Shown here piece after piece: positions 12,441 to 23,505 of a DNA stretch of 64,000 nucleotides (positions are counted from its first letter, which is position 1; each line of letters starts with the position of its first letter). The stretch is taken from the NCBI RefSeq assembly GCF_019649055.1, contig NW_026570221.1:4402001-4466000 (forward strand), given 5' to 3'. The stretch comes from Paramacrobiotus metropolitanus (taxonomy: Eukaryota; Tardigrada; Eutardigrada; Parachela; Macrobiotidae). The notes beneath the pieces are model-generated. The model was given only the letters and a program-made list of their open reading frames with translations. It was not told the origin of the DNA and did no database searches. A program made the translations under genes and the position numbers.

Positions 12441-14035
12441 TGTTTCTATTTTATATTGTGAATTTCCTAGTATATATTTATCCTTGTAACTTGACTATTT
12501 CAACTTGTACAGTTTTCTTTCTATTTTCTACAGGCACGTAGTTTTCAAACTGCTGTATAGCAGAAAAAATGGAAATTAATAATTATTGCTGCTTCCAGCC
12601 AACAAAAAAACTTAACACAATATAAAAACTACCTGTATACATAAATTTTTTTTTAATTTGTATATTTTTATATTACTAGTAAATATACAAATTTTAAGTT
12701 ACAAATACTACAGAATTAAATTTAATACTATTATAAATACTACTATTAATTTATTATTTGATACTATAGTATTAAATCTGTATATTAATTTTTATATATT
12801 TATTTTTGGTTATAAAGATACGTAATGCTTTTGGGCTGGCTGATGAAACATCGAACGTATATAACACACATCTGTCTTATTTTTCTGAACAATTTTCTGA
12901 AATCCATTACCGTTTCTCTATAAGTGCTCTTTCTTTACTTTATGTGATCTTCTCCAACAAATAATTTGAACCACGTAGCCGCAGCGCACCGCTCTGCATC
13001 ATTCACGGCCGGATTTTAAAAATGCATAAATATATAAATCAGATTATTCTTAGAGCATCCGATATGCAGAAAAGTGTTCCATGTTTCACACATATTTCCA
13101 GTATTCTTTTATACTTGAGTCGCTAATTAATTGCCACTTAAAAAAACAGAAATCTAGTAATTTTTAGCAACTTCCGGTTCGAACTTGGAACTGGTCTAGA
13201 CCTTTGGGTCTAATCCAGTACCATTATCTTCGTTCGGAAATCGTGACACCACATTCGAACCAGTATAGAGCTTTTCTGTGTACTTAGCAAGTACGAGTAC
13301 GACCTTTTGACTTGGGGATCAGCGTAGAATGTGCCAACGGAGTGTCCAGTGTCAGCTCGACTGACCCGGAGCATTCGCACGCCCACCAACTTGTCTTCCG
13401 CTCGGACCTTACTTGCCAGTGTTTCGCAAAATTTACGGAATCTCTCACTTACATCGCCACCGACATCGTGACAGAAGACGAAAATTCTTCCGTGGTAACG
13501 GAATCAGAAACGAACAACATATCTCACGCAATGTGGATGACCTGCAGAGACAACATTGCCGCTGCATGCATCGAACGAAAGTACCTGTTTTCCCACACCA
13601 TGCAGGTCGCCCTGCAGGCGGACGGTGTGTCTTCTCCTTGATCTGTCTTTTGCCTGCCGCAGCACCATGGTGGTCATGCACCACTCACCAGCACATTCTG
13701 GTACAGAAAAGGACCACCGTGGAATCTACGGCGCGGCTGCCCCAGTTGATTGCTGCGGTGTGTAAAAACGGACGGGTGTTAGCTTCCGAAGGTCATCCGC
13801 GAAGATCGAACAAAACGACAGTAGAATACTCAGCCAGGACAAGCAAGTTCTGCCGGGTGCATTTCAGAAGTTTGTGGAGCATTTGTTTGAACCGAAGCGA
13901 TTACAGTAGTAGCGAATACCCTTGAAGCGTTCAGGAAGCTTGCAATTTGCACAGCAATTATTCCATGCGCCATGGTCAAAAAAAAGAATTTAACAATGTT
14001 TTTCTACACTGTATTGTAGGCTTGTAGCCTACGGT

Positions 14036-14105
14036 TTTGGTCGGTTTAACGACCAAAACGTCCGCCGGACGTCTTGGTCGTCCGGAGGTTTTGGTCAGTT
14101 AAAGG
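14036..14105. repeat. Short palindromic element related to the CGTCCG family
   Basis: TTAACGACCAAAACGTCCG on the left pairs with CGGAGGTTTTGGTCAGTTAA on the right around a CCGGACGTCTTGG centre. The CCAAAACGTCCGCCGGACG core also occurs at the ends of the minisatellite-bearing elements at 27.2 and 32.9 kb. Confidence 0.6.
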
Positions 14106-14532
14106 CGTACCTTTCTCACTCACTCAACTCCAGCTTATATGCATACAGTTATTTATTTATTACAGGAGCTCCGCCTCCTTTGCACGAAAACTGGACGTAC
14201 AGTGAAACCGCAGTACTAAGTACAATACTTGTTCTTGACGCAAAATTAGAGTAACAGATTCACATATTCGACGAAACGCGACTGTAGTGGTGTGGATAGT
14301 TCAAAACTTCAAGGCAGTATTACGGCTAACCGCTAACAACAACAACCCCATGTTTAATTGTAGAGATATTTGGGAATTCGCTGCGACGTCCGGCGCATTC
14401 AGCCATGTTTTCCTGTGTTCCGGCAGTCGCTTGGCATTTCGATGGTCGGGCAGTTTCCGGTAGCCCGCAACATAACGCAGTCGTAACACTTCAGCGTCAT
14501 TGCAGTTTCCTAAGGCGTAGGCACTAACGTAA

Positions 14533-14694
14533 TGTACAAGCTTGTCCGGTAATTTCTGCCGGTTCAAAACAGCGAAATACACAAATTTGCGTGTTACGCC
14601 AAACGTAGTGTAGTGGCAATCGCTATAGCGCAAACTTCGCGCTAAATATGTGCTATCTGTACCTTTACGACAGAAATTACCGGACAAGCTTGTA
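14533..14694. mobile_element. MITE-like element with TGTACAAGC termini, copy 1
   Basis: The left end tgtacaagcttgtccggtaa and its reverse complement at the right end give inverted repeats of about 26 bp, 162 bp overall. The same terminal TGTACAAGC..GTCCGG and similar length occur at 21824-21987. Confidence 0.6.
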
Positions 14695-14695
14695 A

Positions 14696-14903
14696 TTGCA
14701 TCCATCACAAAGCATATGGAAAAAGTTAGTAAAGGTTGCGACTATGTTCTTTATCAGCGTCATCGGTGTCGCCTTAAACAGAAATCCAATGAAAAACGGA
14801 TTACCAACATTCAGTGCCATGTTTGCACTACCGCTGTTACAGGGATGCACTGACGTTATACAGACATTGTGTCGGCGCAGACAGTTGCTCGCTATCCTAG
14901 CAA
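14696..14903 (+). CDS. Possible exon of a membrane protein, unidentified
   Basis: An open stretch encodes a hydrophobic segment (MFFISVIGVAL) followed by NGLPTFSAMFALPLLQG and a basic end (LCRRRQLLAILAR). It stops at a good donor, AAG followed by GTATGT at 14904. The upstream edge runs into a MITE at 14694, so any preceding exon is separated or lost. No family recognised. It may be a fragment. Confidence 0.25.
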
Positions 14904-15105
14904 GGTATGTATACGTTAATAAACTGCATTTTCGTTATGCGTTAGCTGTCGTCAATTCTTTAAAGGAAAAGCTCTTTAACTGTGTTATGCTGCACTTCCA
15001 GTGAATCACCAGGTGTCGATTGTGTGGCATTTTGTGTGATTCGTTTTATGGAATAAACCTTTCCAGTTAATGCCGACAACCTTAAAAGCAGAATTTTAAT
15101 GAAAA

Positions 15106-16072
15106 ATGAATATTTCCACAATTACCGGCAATCTCTCCGTGACGATGCAATTCCGTCACCCCGAACTAATTGCCTTAATAACAGTCAACGCCAGCGCTGC
15201 TGTTATCGGTACCATTCTCTCCCTGACGTTGTTCCTCACCATGATTCTGCGTCCGCAACTGCGCACCGGCTCCGGCATTCTTATCGCCCACCACCAACTA
15301 CTGCACGTACTGCTCAACAGCGTCGTCAGTCCGTTCTACATCGTCACGGCTTGGGGTGTCTGGCTAGGCGGCTCCATTTCCGGCCTCGACTGCAATGCCT
15401 TGTTCTGCGCGTGCCAGCTGATTGTCTGCTGCGAAACATGGAGTTCGTTGTTCTTGGCTGTCAACCGTTTCGTCGCCTTGACATATCCGCACCAGTACAG
15501 CCATATCTCATCGAACACAGCCGTTACGGGTTTCATAATGGCGGCATGGGCCATTAGCATGGCAATTAACCTTCTCGGCGCCTTCGGTGTTGGGAGTATT
15601 TTCGGGAGGCGGGAGTTAGGTTGCGGAGTCGTGCGCGTGACAGATCAACATCTCTTCAACGTCGCTGGCAGCTTTGGTAAGTATCTTCCCATGGTACTGC
15701 AAGCAGTACTTTATGGATTATCTTATTCCGCCATTATCGCGCCAAGAAAGATCTGCAAGCGGCGGCAAAGAAGCGGTTTGTTTTGTTCCTGTTGCTGCTG
15801 GGCTCGTATGCATGGTATACCGCTTGGTTTATCCCGTATTTGATTTGCTACTACGGATTCGCTGTTTTTTGGTTTGCTGACAAAGTGCGCGCAGGTTGGT
15901 TTATAGCCGTGCAAGAAATCGGATATGCCGGAAGTCCGGTAGGTTATTTCGAACGTTTCTCTTGCCTCCACTTAGCTCTTGTTGATTCTGCTCGTTTCCC
16001 AAGGTGTTTTTGCTGCTGTTGAACAAGGATGTTGCGAATGTCGCCAAAGAGGGAATTCGGCGCGTATTTTGA
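15106..16072 (+). CDS. Rhodopsin-family seven-helix receptor (GPCR), one frameshift
   Basis: From the ATG at 15106, helix 1 (LIALITVNASAAVIG), helix 2 (LLHVLLNSVVSPFYIV), helix 3 ending in NRFVALTYPHQYSH in place of the usual DRY motif, helix 4 (FIMAAWAISMAINLL), an extracellular Cys (ELGCGV) pairing with the Cys before helix 3, and helix 5 (LPMVLQAVLYGLSYSAII) are in one frame. Near 15738 the frame shifts by one base and continues with RAKKDLQAAAKKRF, helix 6 (LFLLLLGSYAWYTAWFIPYL, with the conserved W and P) and helix 7 (WFIAVQEIGYA). A 65-bp intron, 15939-16003 (GTAGGT to CCCAAG), leads to a short C-terminal exon ending at the TGA at 16070-16072. Ligand unknown. The single shift is either a disabling mutation or an assembly error. 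Confidence 0.75.
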
Positions 16073-16890
16073 CGAGCAAGATCGGGATCAATTTCTCCGA
16101 ACTCGGTAATATCCTCCATGGCGCCTTCGCGGTCGAGTCGGCCATAGCCAGTTTGCAGTTTTAGGTCATGTGAGATATTTACTAACTTCAAGCATTTTAT
16201 TGGCCTCCGAATCCAGTCCTTATTTTAGACAATTTTTATAGAAATCCAGTTTACTCCATTCGTGTTTCAAAAATGTGGTCTTTCCCTTTTATTCTTATGT
16301 TTATTAAATTGGAGAAAATCACCCTTTTGGAGTTTGGGTCGGTGTGTCCGTATTATTGGTCGGCGTATATATCAGTACTGCGAGTTGTAGCATGCACAAC
16401 AAAGGTCAGAGTGGTGCGCTGATGCAGACAGAAACGCGAAGCGAAAACACACAACAACCAACTTTTTCCCTAAATCGTGAGGTTTTGTTAAAGGCACAAC
16501 TCCCAGCATGGGAAAACGCCATCTCCGCAAGGAAATGCGCATTTCTGCGGAAAAACAGGAAGATTCAGCGAGGACAGCGAGGACCACTGCGAGCTGTCGG
16601 CAGATTGGTAAATTGAAGAGCGAAAAAATTCAAAAAATTCTGTCCTGCGCTTAGCACTGTATCGGGCGTACGAGGGGGGAGTCGGCGCGGTACCCACCAC
16701 CTTAATGAGTGGCGGCGGCGATCTCATACCGAAGGCAAACTACCGTTCTACTACTTCAGACTACCGTACGGCGTACAATGCTGTATGTGAATACTACAGT
16801 TGCATATTTACAAAGTACAGTAAAATACCTGAAACCTTAAACTGTGAATTCATAAATAATCTGTAATAGAAGTACCGCGATGCACGTAAA
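16073..16890. other. Intergenic, nothing supported
   Basis: Short frames at 16344-16616 and on the opposite strand lack domains or splice structure. No repeat from elsewhere in the window was recognised here. Confidence 0.4.
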
Positions 16891-16917
16891 TTAGGTTTCA
16901 GGAGACTCACAAAGTGT

Positions 16918-17460
16918 TCAAGGTGCAGCAGGAAGTGATCATCGTCGAATGTGCCAACCATGAACCCTCACTAAGCTCAACCGACCCGGAATTCGCGGAC
17001 CCACCAACTCGTCTTTCGCTCGGACCTTGCCAGGCTAAGCTTCGCAAAATTTACTGAGTTCCTCAACTACATCCACACCAACATTGCGACAGATCATGAT
17101 AATTCTTCCGCGACTACGGATACCAACGAGAATAAACTTTCTGATGTGATATGGGGAACCTGGGGAGACGTTATTACCGCATCTTGCACCGAGGAAACGC
17201 TCGTTTTCTCCCACACCAAACAAGCCGCTCTGCATGCGGACGGTGTGATTTTCCAGATGATCAATCATTCGACTGCCGTAGCAGGCTGGTGGCCATTCAT
17301 GCGCTCCTCCTGGTGCAAGAAATGACCACCGTGGAACCCGCCGCGCCGGTATCCCAGTCGATTGCGTCGGTATGCGGTATGCAACAACATTCGCGTATTT
17401 GTCTCCAAGGGTCATCCGCGACGCTCCAAGAAAACGACGATAAATAGCGTGCTGCAGATA
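16918..17460 (+). pseudogene. Leucine-rich-repeat family C-terminal domain, copy C, 5'-truncated
   Basis: Homology to copy D (56.6-57.1 kb) begins abruptly at the segment gcagcaggaagtgatc and covers the second half of the C-terminal domain: VECAN, ATDHDNSSATT, GDVITASCTEETLVFSHTK, GHPRRSKKTTI. The frame shifts at least three times (near 17005, 17260 and 17340), and the ending diverges after KTTI. No leucine-rich repeats or stalk lie upstream. It is a truncated dead copy. Confidence 0.75.
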
Positions 17461-17712
17461 GACCGCGCAGAATAACGTATGGAGAGGATACGTTATTAAA
17501 CTATTACAGTTCAAAGGCAACATTACTATGTTATAGTGGATGCCGCCAACGAGAACACACTTTGTCGCATACAAAATACAGCTCTCTTGGTTCCCCTTCT
17601 TGCACCAGTTAAACCTTATCTTTTATTCTCAATATTTACATCAGAGAGCACCACTCGGTAAACACAATCAAATAAGGAGCTTGTCCCAATTAACATCGTC
17701 CGTAGGGCACTG

Positions 17713-18120
17713 GTGTCAGCCCGCATCCCTGCTGAATTGGAGCCGCGGGGAACATCCCTTACGTCGGATTGCCGGCTAGATGGGTGCACGACCTTGGCCT
17801 GGAAACGCGGTATGTGCTTGGCGTGGGACGTCACCTGTGTGGATATCGTCGCCCTGTCTCACTTGAAATCCACGTCAGCTACAGCTGGATCCGTCGCAGC
17901 GCAGGCTGAAGATAAAAAAGTGCGACTGTACGTGTATCTGGTGGGAAGATACATTTTCGCACCATGAGCCTTCGAAACTCTCGGACCATGGGGAAAGTCG
18001 GCCATCGCTCTGGTAAAGGAAATTGGTAAACGACTTCAGCTGCAGACAGGTGAACCTCGTTCTCACGAATTTCTGCACCAACGATTATCGCTGGATATTC
18101 AGCGAGGCAACGCCGCTTAG
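17713..18120 (+). mobile_element. Non-LTR retroelement remnant: C-terminal tail after the reverse transcriptase
   Basis: One frame encodes CLAWDVTCVDIVA, SHLKSTSATAGSVA, KKVRLY, then after an in-frame TGA AFETLGPWGKSAIALVKEIG, EPRSHEFLHQRLSLDIQRGN. This order (W-D-V-T-C, K-A-G-S-A-A, V-E-T-x-G-P, L-F-Q-Q-R-L-S-x-x-I-Q-R-G-N) is the tail commonly found downstream of reverse transcriptase in non-LTR elements of marine and other invertebrates. No reverse transcriptase lies upstream, so it is a 5'-truncated copy, as expected for target-primed reverse transcription. A related but different copy lies at 32990-33334. Confidence 0.7.
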
Positions 18121-18189
18121 GTGCTTAGAGCAATGGAAGGAACGGCAGCATTAAATGAGATTCTGTTGCTGAGAATTGTGACTAACTAT

Positions 18190-18300
18190 TTTCGATCTGT
18201 GATATACTGTGTTCTATGAAATTAACATGAGAAGGGACAGTGCATAAACCTGAATCCAGCGGCCTAGCGCGCCGTATAATGTTAAATGGCTCAAGCCAGT
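18190..18300 (-). mobile_element. Small fragment similar to a retroelement tail end
   Basis: The minus strand encodes LCTVPSHVN, matching the end of the retroelement tail at 33.3 kb in both protein and DNA (21 of 25 bases over tgyacwgtcccwtctcatgttaatt). The rest of the flanking frame (to 18478) was not recognised. Confidence 0.4.
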
Positions 18301-18484
18301 GTTTTTTGGGTTTCGCTATTATAGTTTTCAACGGGAATTGCAACGGGCATTTACGAGTACGTACCCTAAACTGTTCTTTAAGGGCCCTAACATACGGCAA
18401 AGCAGAACTGTCCTGACCACATGAATACTGGCTAACGAATAGACAGCCTTGCTGCTCGTTAATGGCCAACGGATTCAATTATCC

Positions 18485-19131
18485 AACTCTTGAAGTCTAC
18501 ACTTCTGCCGTTCCAGGTTTCCTAAATGTCGACATACCGGAAATGGTATTCCAAGCCCGGTGAAACGGAATTACAGTAGGTGCACAGACTTTGAGCTTTG
18601 CTACTGTACATTAACGATGTTAAACTGCACTAGTGATGTTGCCGATATTTTGCATTTCGTATGCCTAAATCTTTTATTAAATGACAAAAACTATATGCAA
18701 ATTCTGCATCACTTCAAAGGTTTCATCAAAATTTCTCATATTATACTTATTCTTGTTAATATTACTTTAAAAACACGCTGTGTTAAGAACGTTTTGTAAT
18801 TCAAAGCACCAAATATAATATGCGCTAAAGAAACGGAAACATAACGGAAACAAGGCGAAGTTTGTTGGGCCAGTCCCTGGGGCGCTATTGCGACCGCCGG
18901 AGGTGGCGGTACCGTGTGGGGCGCTGGACCCCTCAGGGGCGACATTTTATTTTTCAAGGTGGGATAGTTTTTCCAGATCGAAAAAATTCGCTGATTCCGA
19001 ATCTGCAATCGGTTTATTCAAAAAACTGATTGGCGTGTGGGGTGTTGTCTAAAAAAGCCCCTGACTGTGTGGATCATGCGAACCGTTACCGAAGCGCTTA
19101 TAACGGTAAAGCGGCTACCATGGCTTCAGGT
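18485..19131. other. Intergenic, nothing supported
   Basis: Spacer between the retroelement fragments and the minus-strand receptor. A GC-rich patch near 18880-18950 has partly inverted short blocks but no clear element ends. Confidence 0.35.
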
Positions 19132-19880
19132 TTAAACGTTTCGACTGCGGAGTGTACAGCGAAACATGCTTTTCAGTGATGTGCGCACATGTGGCAATGT
19201 CATGGCAATATAGACGGGATCCAGTGCCGCTTGAAGGTTGAGGGTCCCGGCGATTTCGTAGAACAAATCATTGTTATATTCTTCCATTAAGACCAATTTA
19301 AAGTAGATGGCATTGGGCAGCCAGCCAACCAGTGCCGTGGCGGTCAGTTTCGTCAGAACATTGTAACTATTGGATGAGAGCAACGTCGTTGGGTCTTGGC
19401 CGCTGCCCCTGGAATCAGAAGCGCCCACAGGAACGGTATCCCGCGGTGCGCTTGTCACCTGCTGCCGTTTACGCCGGCGCCGTAGCATAATGTACGGATA
19501 GCCGGCAAATACGAGGACTTGCGGTAGCAAATAGCACCAAGTATCATTGAAGGCAATCAGTTTCCACTGTGGTGCATAATTTATGAGGCAGAATGGCCGT
19601 GCATCGATCTTCACACGATACCACAGCGCATCGCGAATAATCTCCAGCAGCAGCAGCGCGTTAATGTACAGCCAGATGAACACGCAGAGGCCGATGGCAA
19701 CGGCTTTGGTGTGGCGGTTGCGATAGCTGAGGAGAAAGTTCACCGCCCAGAGGCGGTTGACTGTGATGAGCAGGTGACAGTGGAAGAGGGCCGAATTGAC
19801 GATAAAATTGGGGTACAGATAATGCATGCAGCCAAAAAATGAAGTACTTATGGGTATTCCTATTCGGTAGAAAACTGAGT
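19132..19880 (-). CDS. Rhodopsin-family receptor, N-terminal helices missing
   Basis: One long frame encodes helix 3 ending in LLITVNRLWAVNFLLSYR (NRL in place of DRL), helix 4 (GLCVFIWLYINALLLLEI), helix 5 (CYLLPQVLVFAGYPYIML), a basic third loop of ~50 residues, helix 6 (ATALVGWLPNAIYFKLVL) and helix 7 with LDPVYIAM in place of NPxxY. The stop is at 19132-19134. Helices 1 and 2 are absent from the open frame. A possible splice acceptor (CTCGCCAG) lies just before the Thr-Pro-Asp-Ser codons near 19888, but no upstream exon was found. Either a first exon lies unrecognised upstream or the gene is truncated. The window's other receptor is on the opposite strand and is not a close duplicate. Confidence 0.65.
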
Positions 19881-20422
19881 CTGGCGTCTGGCGAGATGCG
19901 CATGCATGTGTATGTAGCATATATAGACTGTAGGTACTTAATAAATTACTTTAATAACGTACCGGTGCAATAACTCAATCGCATTGCAAATAACTTGTCT
20001 AATTATATAGCATTATATAAAAAATTATGGCTTGCTGTACAGGTGACCTTTTGGATTTCGCAAGGGTTTAGGCTGCGTGCACGAAAATCAATTAGGCTTT
20101 AACAAGAAATCTGGGAAAACTTTTGTACGCTTTAAAAGGAAGGAATTCACACAGCCGCAACCCGTTCCCGGCGTCCGTGCAAGCAGCATCGGCTTACGAA
20201 AAAGCGTTAAACTTAACTGTGCACGATGTCGCATTACACAACAAAGGGCTGATACGCTTATCTGCAGTACAGGAAGGATGTTTTAGGCGGCATCGAATTA
20301 CCCCTTATACAGGTATTTCGTGCTGCTTTCTCGTTTAGCTGTCTTTTGCACAAGTCCTTTTTATTGGAAGGGCGGGAGTTAGAAGAAGTAACAAAAAAAG
20401 CCGTCAACAGCAAAAATATTTC

Positions 20423-20738
20423 TACAACGTATTTGCATGTCTTGGCATAACAACAGAAAACATTTATAATGAACAAACCCATCGTTGCTGTCTGAAATGC
20501 AGAAATAGATGGTAGTTCGATATTTTGCGATCAAGGCAAGTCAAACCAAGAAACGATGGCTGCATCTCTTTGGAAAACACAACACAACGTATTTACACGT
20601 CTTGCATAAGAATAGAAAACATTTATTATGGTCCAGTCTCTCACTGCTGGTTGAAATGCACAAAAACACGAGCAATAGAAGATGCTTCGATATTTCGCGG
20701 TCAAGGCTAAGTAAACCAAGAATTGATGGCTGCAACTG
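20423..20738. repeat. Tandem duplication, ~155-bp unit
   Basis: Two consecutive units share acaacgtatttrcaygtctt, gaaaacattta, tgaaatgca, cgatattt and aaaccaagaa in the same order and spacing. It is non-coding and diverged. Confidence 0.6.
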
Positions 20739-20861
20739 TAAGCTTAGAAAGAGTGGACACATCCACCTGCCTCAGATCAACATCCGTCCAGCAGCGCTCA
20801 CTGCCATCCGGTCGGAAGCCACAAAACCTATATTATAGAAAACTGCGATAACCTACAAATT

Positions 20862-23505
20862 TTACGAGTAGGTTTTCAAACGCATAAACGTCACATACAG
20901 TTGAAAGATGCGTCGAATCGGATGCCATTGATTGGGATACTCCAACTTGTCCACCCATCGCTGACGAATGGAGCGTACCTGGTTGTACACCGTGGCATCA
21001 ATCGGAGGATGATTTATCTCCGCGGCCAGTAAAAATTTCCGCAGCATACTGGCATCATCATGATTATCGGCATGCAGCGTCAGATACGGAATTGTGATCG
21101 GATTTCTCCCTTCATCTGAGATCCAACGAAAACCGGCTTCGTCCAATGGAAACTCCTCGGAAAACACACGCGGCAGAGTAATGCAAATACACTGCACCGT
21201 ATAATTCCGCAGAACCAGACGCCGGCCAACCGAGATTAGTTTGTGTAAACTGTGGCACTTCCAAGGACCGTCAGCTGGATCATCAGCATCTTCGTCATTT
21301 TGTTCCGATAAGGCGTACAGATCAGGATAATCCGCAAAACCGTCTCGAGCGACGCAGTCTTTGATAACGATATAGTGCAGCTGCATCCGTTTGACGGTTA
21401 GCAACGGTACCAACACTATTGTGGAAACAGATATGGCAAAGTCGGAGAACGGAAGATTGCCGGTGAGAATAACGCTGGTGGTTGCGTCGGTTAGGGCCTG
21501 GTTTACGGCCCAGGTGAATTTGTACATACTGTGGCATGAAGGCAAGGGCACGTGGAGCTTGAAGCATTTGCTTGGCTTGAGTATGGAGACGTCGATGGTA
21601 ATGTGTCGGCTGGAGTCACGGTCGGATAACAGCAAATACCACAATGCGCAAACCCTAAAGCAGACCCTTTTACCCTTTATTCTATGACGTTTTGCAGCCA
21701 GATGATGTGTATCCATAATGAGACTTTAATCGGGAGACTGGAATGCATCTAAACCGTCTGGAATTTTCTTACAGCCCTAACTCCCAAACCAGATGTTGAG
21801 CGCACAAACGGTTTTTACGCCAATGTACAAGCCCGTCCGGAGTTAGAGCACGATAAAGAACAGCTAACGCATAATAAGCGCGATGTTAGCGCTTAGTCGA
21901 TAGCCACTGCACAACAGTTGGCGCAACTCATTAATCTACAATATTCGCTGTTCTCTATCGTGCTCTAACTCCGGACCGGCTTGTACACACATTATCTGGC
22001 TGCAGAAAGTCATAAAAACAAAGCAACAAAGCGCTTATGAGTTGTGAGTGCGCAAAAATTAAAATTTCGTGCACTGAACTTTACCGATTTCAACTCAAAA
22101 TGACGCGCAATAACCGGCTGCTGTGCTATCACCGGAAAAAGTTTAAAAACTGGGACGCGTCATATAATTCGCCTATCTGTCCGACTCCGACCAAACTTAC
22201 CATTATGGTAAATCTGTATCTAAAGAACATTCTGAGCCATTATGGTGATAATATCATCTAAAACAAAGATGCCGTGAATTGTCGAACATTTTAAAGTTTT
22301 ATAGCTTGGTCACTTTAGATCTGACCAGCTTGATTTTGGTTCAGAATGTGTATGGGAATTTTTTTCATGTGATGGGGCGATCAGATAAGGAGCCGAATAA
22401 AACATTGAAATTATCTGCCCCACATTTGCTATCTTGAGAAAATGAATTTTTTGTTTATGAGAAAAAAAATGAGCAACATACTCGTTACCTTTTTGCTTTT
22501 GCTTGAGTGTACAGATCCAAACCTTGGAGAACGCGAGCCGTAGCTGAATGCACCAGATCACCAATCCTTCCGTCATTGCCTATAATTTAAATAAGCGACC
22601 TTCACTTTTTTAATGTTTCATCCGATTGTGCAATATACCCGATAATACTAGGCGGATACCAGTAGCTGTATAAATAGAAGTAAGAAAATACCGAAAATTA
22701 AACCCTGTTCCTGGGCGCTCAATACAGTATCATTCAACAGAGACGGAACTGGATATAATTTCGCACAAGCTTGCGTTAATGTGTCTATATTCCATTCGGC
22801 CCGCTCACGAACGTCAATAGCACAGAGCTGGGCGCAGATAAAGTGCAGAGCATTCCCAGTGACAGCAACATGGATCCGACATGCAACGTAACTGTTACCC
22901 CAAGAATATCCTTCACTGGAAGGGGCTTGCGCGACTGTGTACAAACAATTACGTAAAGCATCCAGATTCAGCATTGTAATCATGCTGGCATTCGTTAAAG
23001 GCACGGTGAATTTGCGATAATACAGATCGCTGGTCCCGTTGTACAGCGGCGGTCCATCGGCAGCAGCTTCAATCGGGATGGCAACCTGCCACAGATGGAC
23101 CATCAAACGCTGCGGTGTTGCGTGATGCGGTTCCACGAAGAAAATACCAAATCGCGTTGTGGATGTCAGAAGCCGCGCCGATCGAAACACGTATGGTCCG
23201 TTCTCGCCGTTGCGCAGCGCCACCTGCACTGCAACACTGCCGTTTCTGGCCACTTCGTGGTCATATTCGTTGTTCCACAGCTGATCGCTTAAGAAGCGTT
23301 GCGCCCGGATGTGGCGGGAGTGGATCCAGCCGGCGGGAGCCGTTGTGGAATCGAAATTAACGAACATGCGGTCCTCGTCGATATCCTGCACGTATCCCAG
23401 CCACCACTCCCCGTTGTCCTGTTGCACCATCACCGTGTTCCCATAATTAAATTCGCGTGGTCCAGATGAGATGGCCCGGAAAGGATACGCAGTGATGGCA
23501 TCCAT
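20862..23505 (-). CDS. Novel-family 565-aa protein, three exons
   Basis: The ATG at 23505-23503 begins exon 1 (22692-23505, ending TTCG before GTATTT). Exon 2 is 22489-22579 (TATAG before, GTAACG after). Exon 3 is 20862-21654 (CTTTAG before). The phases agree (1, then 2) and give 566 codons including the stop. The N-terminus (NYGNTVMVQQDNGEWWLGYV, then DEDRMFVNFDS) looks like a Tudor- or Agenet-like barrel, as in proteins reading a modified or charged partner, but that is inference. The middle and C-terminal parts are globular with no recognised motif. Exon 3 carries a run of Asp/Glu (NDEDADDPAD). No signal peptide is evident; the segment STIVLVPLL is probably core. A broken duplicate with its upstream flank lies at 1.6-2.9 kb. 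The second intron holds a MITE. Confidence 0.8.
21683..22018. mobile_element. Nested inverted repeat with TGTACAAGC MITE, copy 2
   Basis: The inner element, 21824-21987, has ~38-bp inverted ends (tgtacaagcccgtccggagt / its complement) and the same termini as 14533-14694. Outside it, tctatgacgttttgcagcca at 21683 is the near-complement of tggctgcagaaagtcataaa ending at about 22018, giving a second, wider pair of arms. It lies in the second intron of the 565-aa gene, overlapping the stretch just before exon 3. Confidence 0.65.

Larger units (their letters stand above)
8944..13316. mobile_element. 4,373-bp inverted-repeat DNA element with captured exportin-1 fragment
   Basis: The left end reads CCCAAGTCAAAAAGTCGTAC and the right end, reversed, reads CCCAAGTCAAAAGGTCGTAC. 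Pairing continues imperfectly to about 30 bp. GAT flanks both sides (8941-8943 and 13317-13319) and occurs once at the unoccupied site in the paralogue at 56.6 kb, so it is a 3-bp target duplication. Inside are a short minisatellite of aacatcagcg near 9200-9280, a decayed exportin-1 gene fragment on the minus strand (9385-11900), and a 33-bp perfect palindrome at 12374-12440. No transposase was recognised, so this looks like a non-autonomous element that has taken up host DNA. A second copy of its right end lies at 53512-53874. Confidence 0.85.
8501..13930 (+). pseudogene. Leucine-rich-repeat/stalk/novel-domain gene copy A, split by a 4.37-kb insertion
   Basis: The 5' part (about 8501-8943) matches the fuller copy at 55139-57202 but lacks the start codon and all the leucine-rich-repeat sequence. 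It resumes in the stalk and enters the C-terminal domain (Val-Ser-Gln-Pro-Asp-Leu-Gln-Arg, then Met-Ala-Leu-Asp-Leu-Phe-Asn). At 8943 it stops inside the codons of Glu-Val-Ile. After the inserted element the coding sequence resumes at 13320 exactly where it left off (SVECANGV) and runs to about 13925. A one-base insertion in the CCAAAACC stretch near 8750 and a shift near 13638 break the frame further. Removing the element and one copy of GAT restores the paralogue's sequence gaagtgatcagcg. Clearly dead. Confidence 0.85.

Noticed and set aside
13170-13190. GGTTCGAAC, like the B box of a tRNA gene
   Set aside because: No matching A box or cloverleaf upstream, and the same bases recur in the second element end at 53.7 kb, so they belong to the transposon.
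15099-15557. 152-codon Arg/His-rich frame
   Set aside because: Shadow of the receptor gene in another frame.
17035-17574. 179-codon minus-strand frame
   Set aside because: It lies antisense to the recognised leucine-rich-repeat family fragment (copy C). Its peptide has no motif of its own.
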